Position numbers and translations under genes: made by a program | In this document: piece after piece, positions 7,201 through 15,130 of the stretch | How positions within the stretch are numbered: the stretch's first letter is position 1 | How the letters are laid out: every line of letters starts with the position of its first letter | Assembly (NCBI GenBank): GCA_024277475.1 | Contig: JAJRVC010000410.1 | Location: 1 to 17,273, forward strand | Direction of reading: 5' to 3' | Origin: Deltaproteobacteria bacterium | Lineage (GTDB): Bacteria; Desulfobacterota; Desulfobacteria; Desulfobacterales; JAFDCJ01 | DNA: 17,273 bases | Notes under the pieces: model-generated | What the model saw: the letters and a program-made list of their open reading frames with translations, nothing else | Databases searched by the model: none | What the model was told of the DNA's origin: nothing

Positions 7201-7488
7201 ATTTTTTCCTGTCCTCCATCAGATAACCTCCGGACCAGGATCCGCATTATCTGATTCTGCCGGATAACGAATAATAAAGATGAACAAAATATGCCGGATC
7301 TGATTCGAGGCGGCTTCAAAACCTCAGATCACGCCCAAGGATCCAGCTGAACAAACGCAACTGCAAATCCGATCCTTGCAGCCCATGGTATCGAGCAGGC
7401 TGCACACCGCAATTTTTTTTAATCCGTACCGCTTTCAGCCGCCGGTGAAGGCGTTATAATTTTTCGCCGGCCGATTGACACGATGATG
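7201..7488. other. 288-bp intergenic region between the Ehr-like operon and the TauE gene
   Basis: Apart from the dyad at 7218-7255, the region holds a 6-bp inverted repeat GCAGCC/GGCTGC around 7377-7402 and a run of T at 7413-7420 on the + strand. No convincing promoter with both boxes and no strong terminator for the upstream operon could be found, so read-through from the large operon cannot be excluded. Confidence 0.5.
7218..7255 (-). promoter_or_regulatory. Perfect inverted repeat in the TauE 5' leader
   Basis: ATCAGATAA at 7218-7226 is repeated inverted as TTATCTGAT at 7247-7255. Inside it, CGGA at 7231-7234 pairs with TCCG at 7241-7244 around a 6-nt loop. The element ends 17 bp upstream of the TauE ATG. 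As RNA it would fold into an imperfect two-part hairpin just before the ribosome binding site; as DNA it is a long dyad suited to a dimeric regulator. A further GAATCAGAT copy lies upstream on the - strand (about 7301-7309). Confidence 0.5.
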
Positions 7489-9633
7489 TTACAACACCGC
7501 GCGAATCAAAAAAATAGCCAGCAGCGTAATCAGGACATAGGCAGCATAAGTGTTGACCCGGCCCGAATGCATGCGGGCCAGTTGCAGAGCCAGGCTGCGC
7601 ACGCCTCTAACAATCGGCCCGGCCAGAATGCGGTCGACGAAATGAATTTCCCTGCGATCTTTTCTGATGGCGCTGAGAAAATGCTGAGCAATGGTCTCGC
7701 GGTTTTCCCGGACGGAGACCGGCCGCAAAACGGTGTTGAAAACCACGCGCACGGGGTTGGAAAACCCGGTGGCGCTGTATGTCATTTCCGGCGTGATTCT
7801 TTTTAGCCCGCCACTCAAGGCCGCCCGGCGCGCTCTTACCCGCCGGCGGGTCAGCAGGCGGACGACAGCCCATGCCAACATCAGAAGCAGGGCCAGCACA
7901 ACCACGCTGTAAAGAGGAGACATGGCAAAGATGACCGGGTTGCGGGCCGTGCCCCGGTGCATAATGACCAGCCCCCGGCCCGGAAAAACGTCCGCACCCA
8001 CCTGGGCGCCCAGGTTGTGAAACTCGGACACAAAATCCGGGCTGAAGGTTTTATTGCCCTGACCGACGGTAAAAAACGGCGGTACCAGCGCATCGATCAC
8101 GTCCGCCTGTACCAGGGGAATCGTTACCCGGTTGATGACCGGAATGACATAGGTGGGCAAAATTCCCAGCAGCAGACAGAATATTGCCAGCAGCGCCATG
8201 GGAATGGTCATCGACCGTCGTGCCTCGGACGCTTTTTGCGCTTTCTCGGATCGCGCCTTTCCCAGAAAATTCATGGCAAACGCCTTGACAAAACAGGTAA
8301 CCGCCAGGGCCGCTGTCAGTGCCAGACCGGCACCACAGAGGGCGAAAACGATTTTTACAGCCTTGGAAGAAAGCACGGAACATTGCAACAGGCTCTGCCA
8401 TGTAAGCCACTCACTGACAAAACCGTTGAGAGGCGGCAGGGCGGCAATGGAAAGCGCACCCACCAGAAAGAAAAAGGCGGTCCAGGGCATTTTCCTGATC
8501 AATCCTCCCAGGTGGTCCATATTCCGATCACCCACCTGCAAATCCACTGTGGCCGCACCCAGAAAGAGTAGCGTTTTATACAGGGAATGGTTGACCATAT
8601 GGTATAAGGCGGCAATAAAAGCCAGGCCGGCCAGTACCGCGTGGCCGGTAGCGGAAAAAGCCAACCCCGCCCCAAGGCCGGCGGTGCAAATTCCCATGTT
8701 TTCAATGGAGCTGTGGGCCAGCATCCGTTTCATGTCGTTTTCAGGCAGAGCATAAAGAATGCCGGTCAAGGCCGAAAGCGTCCCGATACCCAGCACAATC
8801 AATCCCGGTCCCACACTTCCCACAGGGAAAAAATCTGCATTGACTCTTATGATGCCGTATAGGCCGAGGTTTGTGACGGCCCCTGAAAAAAGTGCCGAAA
8901 TATTTCCCGGGGCCGACTGGTAAGCCCCCGGCAGCCAGCTGCTGACCGGGACAAGACCCGCTTTGACGCCAAAGCCAAGGAAGGAAAGTAAAAATACACC
9001 CCAGCCGACCGCCGGTCCCAGGCTGCCGGCTACGGTGCGCATATCGGCAAAAGTGATGCCCCCTGAAGCTTTTGCGATCAACAACAATGCCAGGATCGCC
9101 GCCAGGGTCCCGGCTTCGCCCATGGCGAGCATCAGGTATCCTGAACGAATATGGGTCTCGTTTTCATGTTCATAGTTGACCAGCAGATAACATAGAATCG
9201 ACATGGCCTCCCAGGCGATGAAAAAAGAAATGATATCGGCGGCAATTAACGTCAGCACAATGGCGGCAAAAAGCAGGTGGTAGAAAACAGCAAAACTTTT
9301 CAGACTGTAACGATTTTCGTAGCGCTTTAAATAGCCGGCCGAAAAAATGGAAACAGGAAAATACGCCAGCCCCACCACCACCATAAAAAGAGACGACAGC
9401 CGGTCCACGGTGATGGTCAGGGGTCCGAAGGGTTTAACAACCCACAAAACGGCAACAAAAGCCTTGGGCGCAAAAAGCATCCCGGCGCCGATCCAAAGCA
9501 GCAGCAGGGAAGCCGCCGATGCAATGATCGCCAGCCCCAGTGGATTTTTCCTGTCGGGCAGCAGGACACCGCTCACGGCTCCCAGGACACACATCAGAAA
9601 AAAAACGATCAGCAGATTGCCCGTAGCGGTCAT
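7489..9633 (-). CDS. HyfB/NuoL-like antiporter-type membrane subunit of an Ehr-like complex
   Basis: A 714-residue polytopic membrane protein of the proton-conducting transporter family (NuoL/M/N, MrpA/D, HyfB, HycC). Hallmark residues of the ion channel are visible: E142 in 'FIAWEAMSIL' and K224 in 'GFGVKAGLVPVSSWLPGAYQSAP' (split by the conserved helix break), plus later His/Lys-rich helices ('LYHMVNHSLYKTLLF'). A polar stretch near 450-480 and a long C-terminal extension (about 570-714) ending in a final helix 'YAAYVLITLLAIFLI' are typical of HyfB-like rather than NuoM-like proteins. It probably translocates protons or sodium ions when the peripheral arm is reduced. The ATG at 9633 overlaps the small-subunit stop by 4 bp (ATGA) and has AAAGGAGG upstream. 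It is the last gene of the operon, whereas HyfB comes near the front of the E. coli hyf operon. Confidence 0.93.
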   Translation of the reverse strand: MTATGNLLIVFFLMCVLGAVSGVLLPDRKNPLGLAIIASAASLLLLWIGAGMLFAPKAFVAVLWVVKPFGPLTITVDRLSSLFMVVVGLAYFPVSIFSAGYLKRYENRYSLKSFAVFYHLLFAAIVLTLIAADIISFFIAWEAMSILCYLLVNYEHENETHIRSGYLMLAMGEAGTLAAILALLLIAKASGGITFADMRTVAGSLGPAVGWGVFLLSFLGFGVKAGLVPVSSWLPGAYQSAPGNISALFSGAVTNLGLYGIIRVNADFFPVGSVGPGLIVLGIGTLSALTGILYALPENDMKRMLAHSSIENMGICTAGLGAGLAFSATGHAVLAGLAFIAALYHMVNHSLYKTLLFLGAATVDLQVGDRNMDHLGGLIRKMPWTAFFFLVGALSIAALPPLNGFVSEWLTWQSLLQCSVLSSKAVKIVFALCGAGLALTAALAVTCFVKAFAMNFLGKARSEKAQKASEARRSMTIPMALLAIFCLLLGILPTYVIPVINRVTIPLVQADVIDALVPPFFTVGQGNKTFSPDFVSEFHNLGAQVGADVFPGRGLVIMHRGTARNPVIFAMSPLYSVVVLALLLMLAWAVVRLLTRRRVRARRAALSGGLKRITPEMTYSATGFSNPVRVVFNTVLRPVSVRENRETIAQHFLSAIRKDRREIHFVDRILAGPIVRGVRSLALQLARMHSGRVNTYAAYVLITLLAIFLIRAVL

Positions 9634-10391
9634 TTTGCCGCCCTCCTTTCTCGCTTTTGATCAAGCGCCGTACCCGCTGTGGCCGGCTTTCTGCCGGCAG
9701 CGATGAGCAGCCCATGGATAATCGCCAGCGGCGGCGGCGGGCATCCCGTAATTTCGATATCCACCGGGATAGCCTCGGCCACGCCGGCCCCACTGACAAA
9801 GCTCGACCCGAAAACGCCGCCGTCTAAGGCACAGGTGCCCAGAGCCACTACCCGCTTGGGGGACGGCATGGCTTCGTAAGTGCACTGCAGGGCCTCGCGC
9901 ATATGTTCGGTAACCGGTCCGGCCACCAGCAGGATATCAGCGGCCCGGGGCGTCGGCGTAATAAAAAAGCCGAGACGATGGATGTTGTAATAGGGAGCAC
10001 CGATCTGACGGGTTTCGCTCAGGCAGGCCCCGCAGGCGCCGGCATCCACGATCCGAATGTGGAGCGAACGGGCAAAGGTTCGTCCAAGGGCGGGATTTTC
10101 ACCACACGATCGGCCCCACTCATATCCCTTATCCCAGGTCAGTGGGTGCGGTATCCGGCGCCGGCATCTGAAACAATGGATACAGTGCTGATTGTCGACA
10201 CGGATGCGATCCTCGACCCGGTGCAGCGCCGCGGCGGGACAGATTGCTTCCGCCGCTATGGCGGCATCCGTATCCGGCAGTGAACCGTTAATCGGTCTGC
10301 CGGGTGAAACCCCGGCAGCGGTCTCTGCCGCCGCCGGGTAGGCAGTGGTTTTGATTCCGGTTTGAAGTCCCTGCCATATCCATTTTGTCAT
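9630..10391 (-). CDS. NuoB/HyfI-like Fe-S small subunit fused to a one-cluster ferredoxin-like region
   Basis: 253 residues in two parts. The C-terminal part (about 105-235) is NuoB/HyfI-like with the four ligands of the N2-type [4Fe-4S] cluster: C120 and C123 (GACGAC), C187 (GTCALDGG) and C217 (GCPPPP). The N-terminal part resembles a 2[4Fe-4S] ferredoxin (HyfH/NuoI role) but keeps only C51 (CP) and C70, C73, C76 (CIHCFRC). Those are the ligands of one cluster; the other CxxCxxC and the final CP are gone. The protein should carry electrons into the complex next to the large subunit on the cytoplasmic side. The start ATG has AGGAG eight bases upstream and lies 11 bp after the large-subunit stop. 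The electron donor is unknown. Confidence 0.9.
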   Translation of the reverse strand: MTKWIWQGLQTGIKTTAYPAAAETAAGVSPGRPINGSLPDTDAAIAAEAICPAAALHRVEDRIRVDNQHCIHCFRCRRRIPHPLTWDKGYEWGRSCGENPALGRTFARSLHIRIVDAGACGACLSETRQIGAPYYNIHRLGFFITPTPRAADILLVAGPVTEHMREALQCTYEAMPSPKRVVALGTCALDGGVFGSSFVSGAGVAEAIPVDIEITGCPPPPLAIIHGLLIAAGRKPATAGTALDQKRERRAAK

Positions 10392-10402
10392 GTCATTTGC
10401 TC

Positions 10403-12010
10403 CTATCGATCACATTCAGCATTGGAAAGCGCAAAGGTGGCCATGATAATTGGAAAATCCTGGAAAGCAAAATTTTCAGCGGCCAGGTGAAATCCATGCC
10501 AATTGGTAAAAGCAGGCGTTCGCAGATGGTAGCAATTGACCTGCCCGTCTTCTGCCAGGCGTACCCAGTGAAACGCCGCCCCTGCCGGGGCTTCCGCCCA
10601 GCCCAGAGCGCAACCGGACATCCAGTCAATCGAACCCCCTGTCACTGATCCGCCGGGGACCCGATCCGCAACCTGACGGATAATGTTGACCGCCTGTTCC
10701 GCCTCGCTGAAAAGAGTCCGCAAGCGGGCATAGCCGTCGCCTTCGGATTCGCGCGGTACCATAAATTTTAGACCGCTGTCATAGTGTCCATAGGGCAGGA
10801 CTTCCCGCAGATCCCGCGACAGCCCGCTGGCCCGGGCCACGGGGCCCACAAGTCCGTAAGAAATCGCTTTGGCGGTTGAGACTCTCCCCACTTCCTCCAG
10901 GCGGTCCAGAAACGAGCTGGTAAAACGCAGCATGTGTGCCAGTTTTTTTAATCTTTCCACAATCTGCCAGGTAGCCTCGGCCAGCCGCCGGCAGTCTTCG
11001 TCTGCAAAATCCCGGCTGAGGCCCCCGACAATGTTGAGCCCGAAAAGGTAGCGGTGACCCGTGAAGGCTCCGGTCAGCCGCAAAAGTTCTTCTTCCATAA
11101 TGGCGGCCTGGCTGGCGGCAACCGCCAGGGCCGTTGAGGAACAAATTCCTGCAATTGCGGCTACGTGGTGACGCAACCGCTCAACCTCGGCCAACAGTAC
11201 CCGCAGGGCCATGGCGCGCAACGGCACATCAACGGCGCAAATATCTTCCACCGCCTGGCAAAACGCCATGGAATGCGCAAACGCCGATGTACCTGAAAAC
11301 CGTTCGGCCAGCAGGAGCACCCGGTCCACCGGGCGGCCGACGGCAATTTTTTCCACTCCCCGGTATTTATAAAAAAAACGGGGGATGGTTCGGATTACGT
11401 CCTCGCCGACCGTTTCCAGCAAAAAATGAGCGGATTCGGCATAATCGGAATATACCGGACCGATGGGCATCATGAAAACACCCGGGGCTTCGACAATCGG
11501 GCCCGGCTGCCAGTGAACGTCGGGTTGCCGGTGGGCAAAAGGCTTGGCGCCGTCAAAATCCGCCCGCATGGGATTAACGCCCTCAGGCCATTGCTCATGC
11601 AGCACGAAATCTCCCAAGCGCGGATGGCCCTCGAATTTAAGGCCGTAAAGATCTTCCACCTCCCGCTCCCGCCAGTCGGCGGCATGCACCTGCAGGCTGA
11701 TGCTGGGAAGCGTGGTCCGGGACAGGGAAACGCGCACCAGGACATGCACCTGGCCGCATCCCAGTTCTCCGTAGAAAACATAGCGCAACAGCCAGTTTTC
11801 CGGCTGCTCCTCTACGATCAGGGTCGCAAAACCATAGCCCTCCTCCGAAAAAAGCCATCCGCAAAGTTCCGCTAAAAGTTCAAGGGGACAATACAACCGG
11901 ACCGTCAGGTGATCTTCGTTCAGGCCGGCTTCAATCCTGCCGGGCCAGCGAGAGGCGGTTTCCTCAGGCAGGCTTGTCAGTTTCAGGATGTTATCCAGGG
12001 GGAAATTCAT
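10403..12010 (-). CDS. NuoC-NuoD/HyfG-like large subunit without NiFe ligands
   Basis: A 535-residue fusion. Residues 1 to about 155 are NuoC-like, with 'ADWREREVEDLYGLKFEGHP' (111-130). The rest is NuoD / group 4 hydrogenase large subunit-like, with 'ERFSGTSAFAHSMAFCQAVE' at 236-255. In hydrogenases such as HycE this segment reads ERVCGICxFAHS; here both cysteines are serines (S239, S242). The C-terminal DPCxxC motif is also lost, with S529 and E532 at the cysteine positions by hand alignment. Without the four cysteines a NiFe centre cannot form, so hydrogenase activity is not expected. This fits the Ehr complexes, described as an evolutionary link between complex I and group 4 hydrogenases. 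What it reduces or oxidises is unknown. The start has GGAGG before ATG, only 3 bp after the upstream stop. Confidence 0.93.
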   Translation of the reverse strand: MNFPLDNILKLTSLPEETASRWPGRIEAGLNEDHLTVRLYCPLELLAELCGWLFSEEGYGFATLIVEEQPENWLLRYVFYGELGCGQVHVLVRVSLSRTTLPSISLQVHAADWREREVEDLYGLKFEGHPRLGDFVLHEQWPEGVNPMRADFDGAKPFAHRQPDVHWQPGPIVEAPGVFMMPIGPVYSDYAESAHFLLETVGEDVIRTIPRFFYKYRGVEKIAVGRPVDRVLLLAERFSGTSAFAHSMAFCQAVEDICAVDVPLRAMALRVLLAEVERLRHHVAAIAGICSSTALAVAASQAAIMEEELLRLTGAFTGHRYLFGLNIVGGLSRDFADEDCRRLAEATWQIVERLKKLAHMLRFTSSFLDRLEEVGRVSTAKAISYGLVGPVARASGLSRDLREVLPYGHYDSGLKFMVPRESEGDGYARLRTLFSEAEQAVNIIRQVADRVPGGSVTGGSIDWMSGCALGWAEAPAGAAFHWVRLAEDGQVNCYHLRTPAFTNWHGFHLAAENFAFQDFPIIMATFALSNAECDR

Positions 12011-12013
12011 CCG

Positions 12014-13465
12014 TCACCCTCCTCCAAATATTGTGGCCGCTAACCTCAGAAGGTTGTAAAGCCTGTCAGGCACGAATATCCCCAGGGTTATCACCGGCAC
12101 CACAGCGGCATACAAGACAAATTTGTTGCTGAACGGCAACGCGGCACATCCCTGAGGAGCAGATGCTTTTCCAAACACCATGCGGTTGATGGGAAACATA
12201 ATGCCACAAAAAGCGACAACCACAAAAAGAGTCAGCAGGCCGACGATCAGATACTGTCCGGCGGTAAGACCTGCTTTGAAGATGGAAAGTTCGCTCAAAA
12301 AGACTGCAAAGGGCGGCGCCCCCGCAATGGCCAGGGCCCCGATTAACAGCGCGGCGCCGGTTGTCGGCGAGGTGCGGATCAACCCGCGCACCGAGGTGAT
12401 ATCGCGTGTACCGGTAATCATCAGCACGGCGCCGGCGGCAAAAAAACAAAAAGACTTGGTAACGGCATGGGCCATGATTTGATAAGTGGCGGCTAGATGG
12501 GCCGCCTGTCCACCAAGACCCACGGCTACAAGAATAATGCCCATGTGTTCGATGGTGGAAAAAGCAAAAAGCCGTTTATAATCTCTGGCCTGGACCAGCA
12601 GAAACGCAGCCGCTCCTGCGGATATCAGCCCGAAAACCACCAGCCACCGGGCGGCGGTACCATCAGAGCTTGCGCCAAGCACCGGCAGCAGCCTTAAAAT
12701 CGCATAAAGAGCGGTGGTGGTCTCCACCCCGGAGAGCAGGGCGCAAACCGGCGACGGTGCCTGGCTGTGGGCATCCGGAAGCCAGGTGTGCAGCGGCACC
12801 AGCCCGGCCTTGGTGCCGAATCCGATGAGGATAAACAAAAAGGCTGTTTTGAGAAACACGGGAGGAATATCGGGAGCCGCAGCCGTCAGCGCCGACCATG
12901 TAAACACGGTTTCCCCGGCCAGGTGTATTCCCCAGTAAAGAATCAAAATGCCGATCAGCGCCAGGGCCGCCCCCATGCAAGTAAGCACGACGTATTTCCA
13001 GGCCGCTTCCAGGGCTTCAGGAGTGTCTTCAAAAGCGACCAGAAAAACCGACAGCAACGTGGTAAGCTCCACAGCGATCCATACCATGGCAAGCTGTGAC
13101 ATTAATGGAACGGCCAGCATGGACAGCAAAAAGAGATTATAGCGTCCATAATAGCGCCGGATGTTTTTAGCACCGTTTTCAGCCGTCTCACGCAGGATAT
13201 AGCCCCATGAAAAAATGGCCGCCATCAGGCCGACAAAAGAGACCAGCACCAGGATCAGGGCGCTGAACGCATTGCTTGACACCCAGCCGGCCATTACTGA
13301 AATAGTGAACCCTTTGCCGGCCGCCAGGGCCGTATGCAATGAAAGCATGAAAACAGCCAGGGCCCCGGCAATGGTCACACCGGCGGCAAATTTCGGTTTA
13401 GCCGCCGGCAGCATGGACAGACCTGCGGCCAGCGCGGGTATCAGCAAAATGACCAGAAGCTGCAT
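12014..13465 (-). CDS. HyfF/NuoN-like antiporter-type membrane subunit
   Basis: A 483-residue polytopic protein of the proton-conducting transporter family, the second antiporter-like subunit of this complex. Channel residues are present: E133 in 'WIAVELTTLLSVFLVAF' and K219 in 'FGTKAGLVPLHTWLPDAH' with the following 'SQAPSPVCALLSG'. 'TIEHMGIILVAVGLGG' and 'MAHAVTKSFCFFAAG' match the later half-channel helices. At 483 residues it is close to HyfF and NuoN and lacks the long C-terminal extension of the HyfB-like subunit. It likely forms a second ion channel in the membrane arm. ATG at 13465 follows GGAGG and begins 5 bp after the HyfE-like stop, so translation is probably coupled. Confidence 0.93.
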   Translation of the reverse strand: MQLLVILLIPALAAGLSMLPAAKPKFAAGVTIAGALAVFMLSLHTALAAGKGFTISVMAGWVSSNAFSALILVLVSFVGLMAAIFSWGYILRETAENGAKNIRRYYGRYNLFLLSMLAVPLMSQLAMVWIAVELTTLLSVFLVAFEDTPEALEAAWKYVVLTCMGAALALIGILILYWGIHLAGETVFTWSALTAAAPDIPPVFLKTAFLFILIGFGTKAGLVPLHTWLPDAHSQAPSPVCALLSGVETTTALYAILRLLPVLGASSDGTAARWLVVFGLISAGAAAFLLVQARDYKRLFAFSTIEHMGIILVAVGLGGQAAHLAATYQIMAHAVTKSFCFFAAGAVLMITGTRDITSVRGLIRTSPTTGAALLIGALAIAGAPPFAVFLSELSIFKAGLTAGQYLIVGLLTLFVVVAFCGIMFPINRMVFGKASAPQGCAALPFSNKFVLYAAVVPVITLGIFVPDRLYNLLRLAATIFGGG

Positions 13466-13470
13466 GGATT

Positions 13471-14124
13471 TTATTCCTCCTTTAAGGCCGCCATATCACC
13501 GACCCGCGTGGACCCCATACGTTTGTGAATCCGACGGGTCAGCAGCCCCATGACAAGACCGATGATCAACACATCAAAAGCTGCTGCCAGTTCGGCGATC
13601 AGAGGCAGGGCCGGAGCAATGGAAATGCCTGCCAGAAAGGCACCGTTTTCCATGGTTAAAATTCCCAGCAACTGCGGCAGGGCTTCACGCCGCGCGGTGA
13701 CGGCATAAGCCCCCAGCAGAACCGCAGCCATCCCGATGGGCAGGTTGATCCTGACAAAGACATCTGAGCTGATGTGCAACAGGGGCTGTACAATAAAATA
13801 AGCGGCGATGGTGATGGCCGCGGCGATCAACAGCGATGAAGGGATATTCAGGACTTGCTCGATTTCACGGCGCGCATGAATTTCGTGGCTGAGAACATGG
13901 TATAGAATCCAGGGAATCAAAATTCCCTTGAATCCCAGGGTCAGGCCCGCAACGACGAAAAGATGAACCGATGCATACTGCAGCCCCAGGATGAACGCCG
14001 ATGCCGCCAGCAGAACGGATTGGATAACAAAAAGCCGCAGGCACCCAAGGACCTGTCGCACGGCGACGATGCCGAATATCGTCAGCAGAAACAGGCCGCC
14101 TGCCAGTGCATTCAATTGACTCAT
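13471..14124 (-). CDS. HyfE-like (NuoK-related) membrane subunit
   Basis: 217 residues with about six or seven hydrophobic segments, and a basic C-terminal tail. Length and pattern match hydrogenase-4 component E, roughly twice the length of NuoK. The C-terminal half has 'LLGILTMENGAFLAGISIA', where the glutamate (about E159) in a helix matches the conserved NuoK-type glutamate, and 'FDVLIIGLVMGLLTRRIH'. In complex I relatives this subunit links the NuoH-like module to the antiporter-like subunits and helps conduct protons. It starts at ATG 14124 with AGGAGG upstream, 9 bp after the NuoH-like stop. No separate NuoJ- or NuoA-like gene is seen in the operon. Confidence 0.88.
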   Translation of the reverse strand: MSQLNALAGGLFLLTIFGIVAVRQVLGCLRLFVIQSVLLAASAFILGLQYASVHLFVVAGLTLGFKGILIPWILYHVLSHEIHARREIEQVLNIPSSLLIAAAITIAAYFIVQPLLHISSDVFVRINLPIGMAAVLLGAYAVTARREALPQLLGILTMENGAFLAGISIAPALPLIAELAAAFDVLIIGLVMGLLTRRIHKRMGSTRVGDMAALKEE

Positions 14125-14133
14125 GTTTCCCTC

Positions 14134-15009
14134 CTATATTTCCAGCAATTGAATGACGATCGCTGCTACCGACGTCACAAAGGCCGATCCCAGAAACTCG
14201 GGGATGCGAAACAGCCTCAACTTGGAAAGCGACGATTCAATCCCCACCAGAATGATGACAAAAACCAGCATTTTCAGCAGGATTAAAGGAATGGCTAAAA
14301 ACAGCTCCCAGGCGGCAGTGCCCCGGGCCAGGCCCCAGGGGGCCACCAGAACGTTGAGAAAGATACACAGCAGCACGAAAAATTTCATGGCTCCGCCCCA
14401 TTTCATGAGTGCCGCACCCCGGCCCGAATACTCCAGCCCCTTGGATTCATCGATCATGGCCAGTTCAAAATGCCCGGCCGGATTGTCCACCGGGATGTGG
14501 CCGGATTCGGCTATAATGAGCATCAAAAAGGCCAGCATTACCAGCACATGCGTCGGTTCGAAAAAATTTGCCAGTGGATTTATCCAGGCCTTCTGAACGA
14601 TATAGGGAATGGTGGAGCCCGCCACGAACGAGACGGCAAAAAATACAATCATGAAAACCGGTTCGGCTAAAAATCCCACCATGCGGGTGCGACTGGCCCC
14701 CATGGGGCCGTAAGGATTGGCCGTATCAATGGCCGCCAGGGCGGCAAAAAATCCACCCAGCGCCAGAATGGAACCGCCGGCCAGCATATCCCCCATAAAG
14801 GCGAAGAAAAGAGGATAATCCGTCAGTACGGGGATGAGCAGGGTCACGAAGATGGGAGTGATAAACACGATGTATGGGGTTACGCGAAAAATCCAGGAGC
14901 TTTCAACCGATATCACTTCGTCTTTGTGGAAAAGCTTCCAGATGTCCCGGTAGGGCTGAAAGATACTCGGCCCTTTTCTGGACTGGAGCCGTTCCTTAAG
15001 ACGGGCCAA
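14134..15009 (-). CDS. NuoH/HyfC-like membrane subunit, open frame lacking the first helix
   Basis: This open frame gives 291 residues of a NuoH/HyfC/HycD-type protein, the membrane anchor that holds the peripheral arm and, in complex I, forms the quinone chamber. Conserved segments are 'RLQSRKGPSIFQPYRDIWKL' near the start, 'NPYGPMGASR' and 'ESGHIPVDNPAGHFELAMI'. The listed start is TTG with AAGGG four bases before it. Homologues begin with one more transmembrane helix; here that helix is encoded in the same frame upstream (15084-15031) and is cut off by TAA at 15028-15030. If the stop is real, the protein lacks TM1 unless re-initiation and assembly in trans occur. If it is a sequencing error, the gene is 14134-15084. 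It is the first gene of the Ehr-like operon. Confidence 0.85.
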   Translation of the reverse strand: MARLKERLQSRKGPSIFQPYRDIWKLFHKDEVISVESSWIFRVTPYIVFITPIFVTLLIPVLTDYPLFFAFMGDMLAGGSILALGGFFAALAAIDTANPYGPMGASRTRMVGFLAEPVFMIVFFAVSFVAGSTIPYIVQKAWINPLANFFEPTHVLVMLAFLMLIIAESGHIPVDNPAGHFELAMIDESKGLEYSGRGAALMKWGGAMKFFVLLCIFLNVLVAPWGLARGTAAWELFLAIPLILLKMLVFVIILVGIESSLSKLRLFRIPEFLGSAFVTSVAAIVIQLLEI

Positions 15010-15027
15010 AATTCCCTTAATTAAGGG

Positions 15028-15084
15028 TTAACAGACCATGACCACCAGAATCTGAAGCAGATTAAAGATAATTTTCTGACCCAT
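15028..15084 (-). pseudogene. N-terminal fragment of the NuoH-like gene, ended by in-frame TAA
   Basis: ATG at 15084 begins 18 codons (MGQKIIFNLLQILVVMVC) followed by TAA at 15028-15030. The same frame then continues PLIKGI and into the NuoH-like frame at 15009. The fragment is hydrophobic like TM1 of HyfC-type proteins, and GAGAGG sits eight bases upstream of the ATG, so this looks like the ancestral start. One codon separates the two parts. A perfect 14-bp palindrome, CCCTTAATTAAGGG (15014-15027), lies directly after the stop. Confidence 0.7.
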
Positions 15085-15130
15085 TGAGACGGCCTCTCAT
15101 TTTTTTAACGGTTGAGCTGAATAATGAAGC

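Noticed and set aside
7957..8755. Long open frames on the + strand opposite the HyfB-like gene (up to about 200 codons)
   Set aside because: They lie wholly antisense to a well-supported membrane protein gene in GC-rich DNA, give low-complexity Arg/Pro/Gln-rich translations and have no family match.
10403..12010. Annotation as an active group 4 [NiFe] hydrogenase or formate hydrogenlyase large subunit
   Set aside because: Overall similarity would suggest this, but all four metal-binding cysteines are missing and no formate dehydrogenase or hydrogenase maturation gene is seen nearby.
15028..15030. Stop codon read-through as selenocysteine or pyrrolysine
   Set aside because: The codon is TAA; selenocysteine uses TGA and pyrrolysine uses TAG. 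No selenocysteine insertion-type element was sought further.
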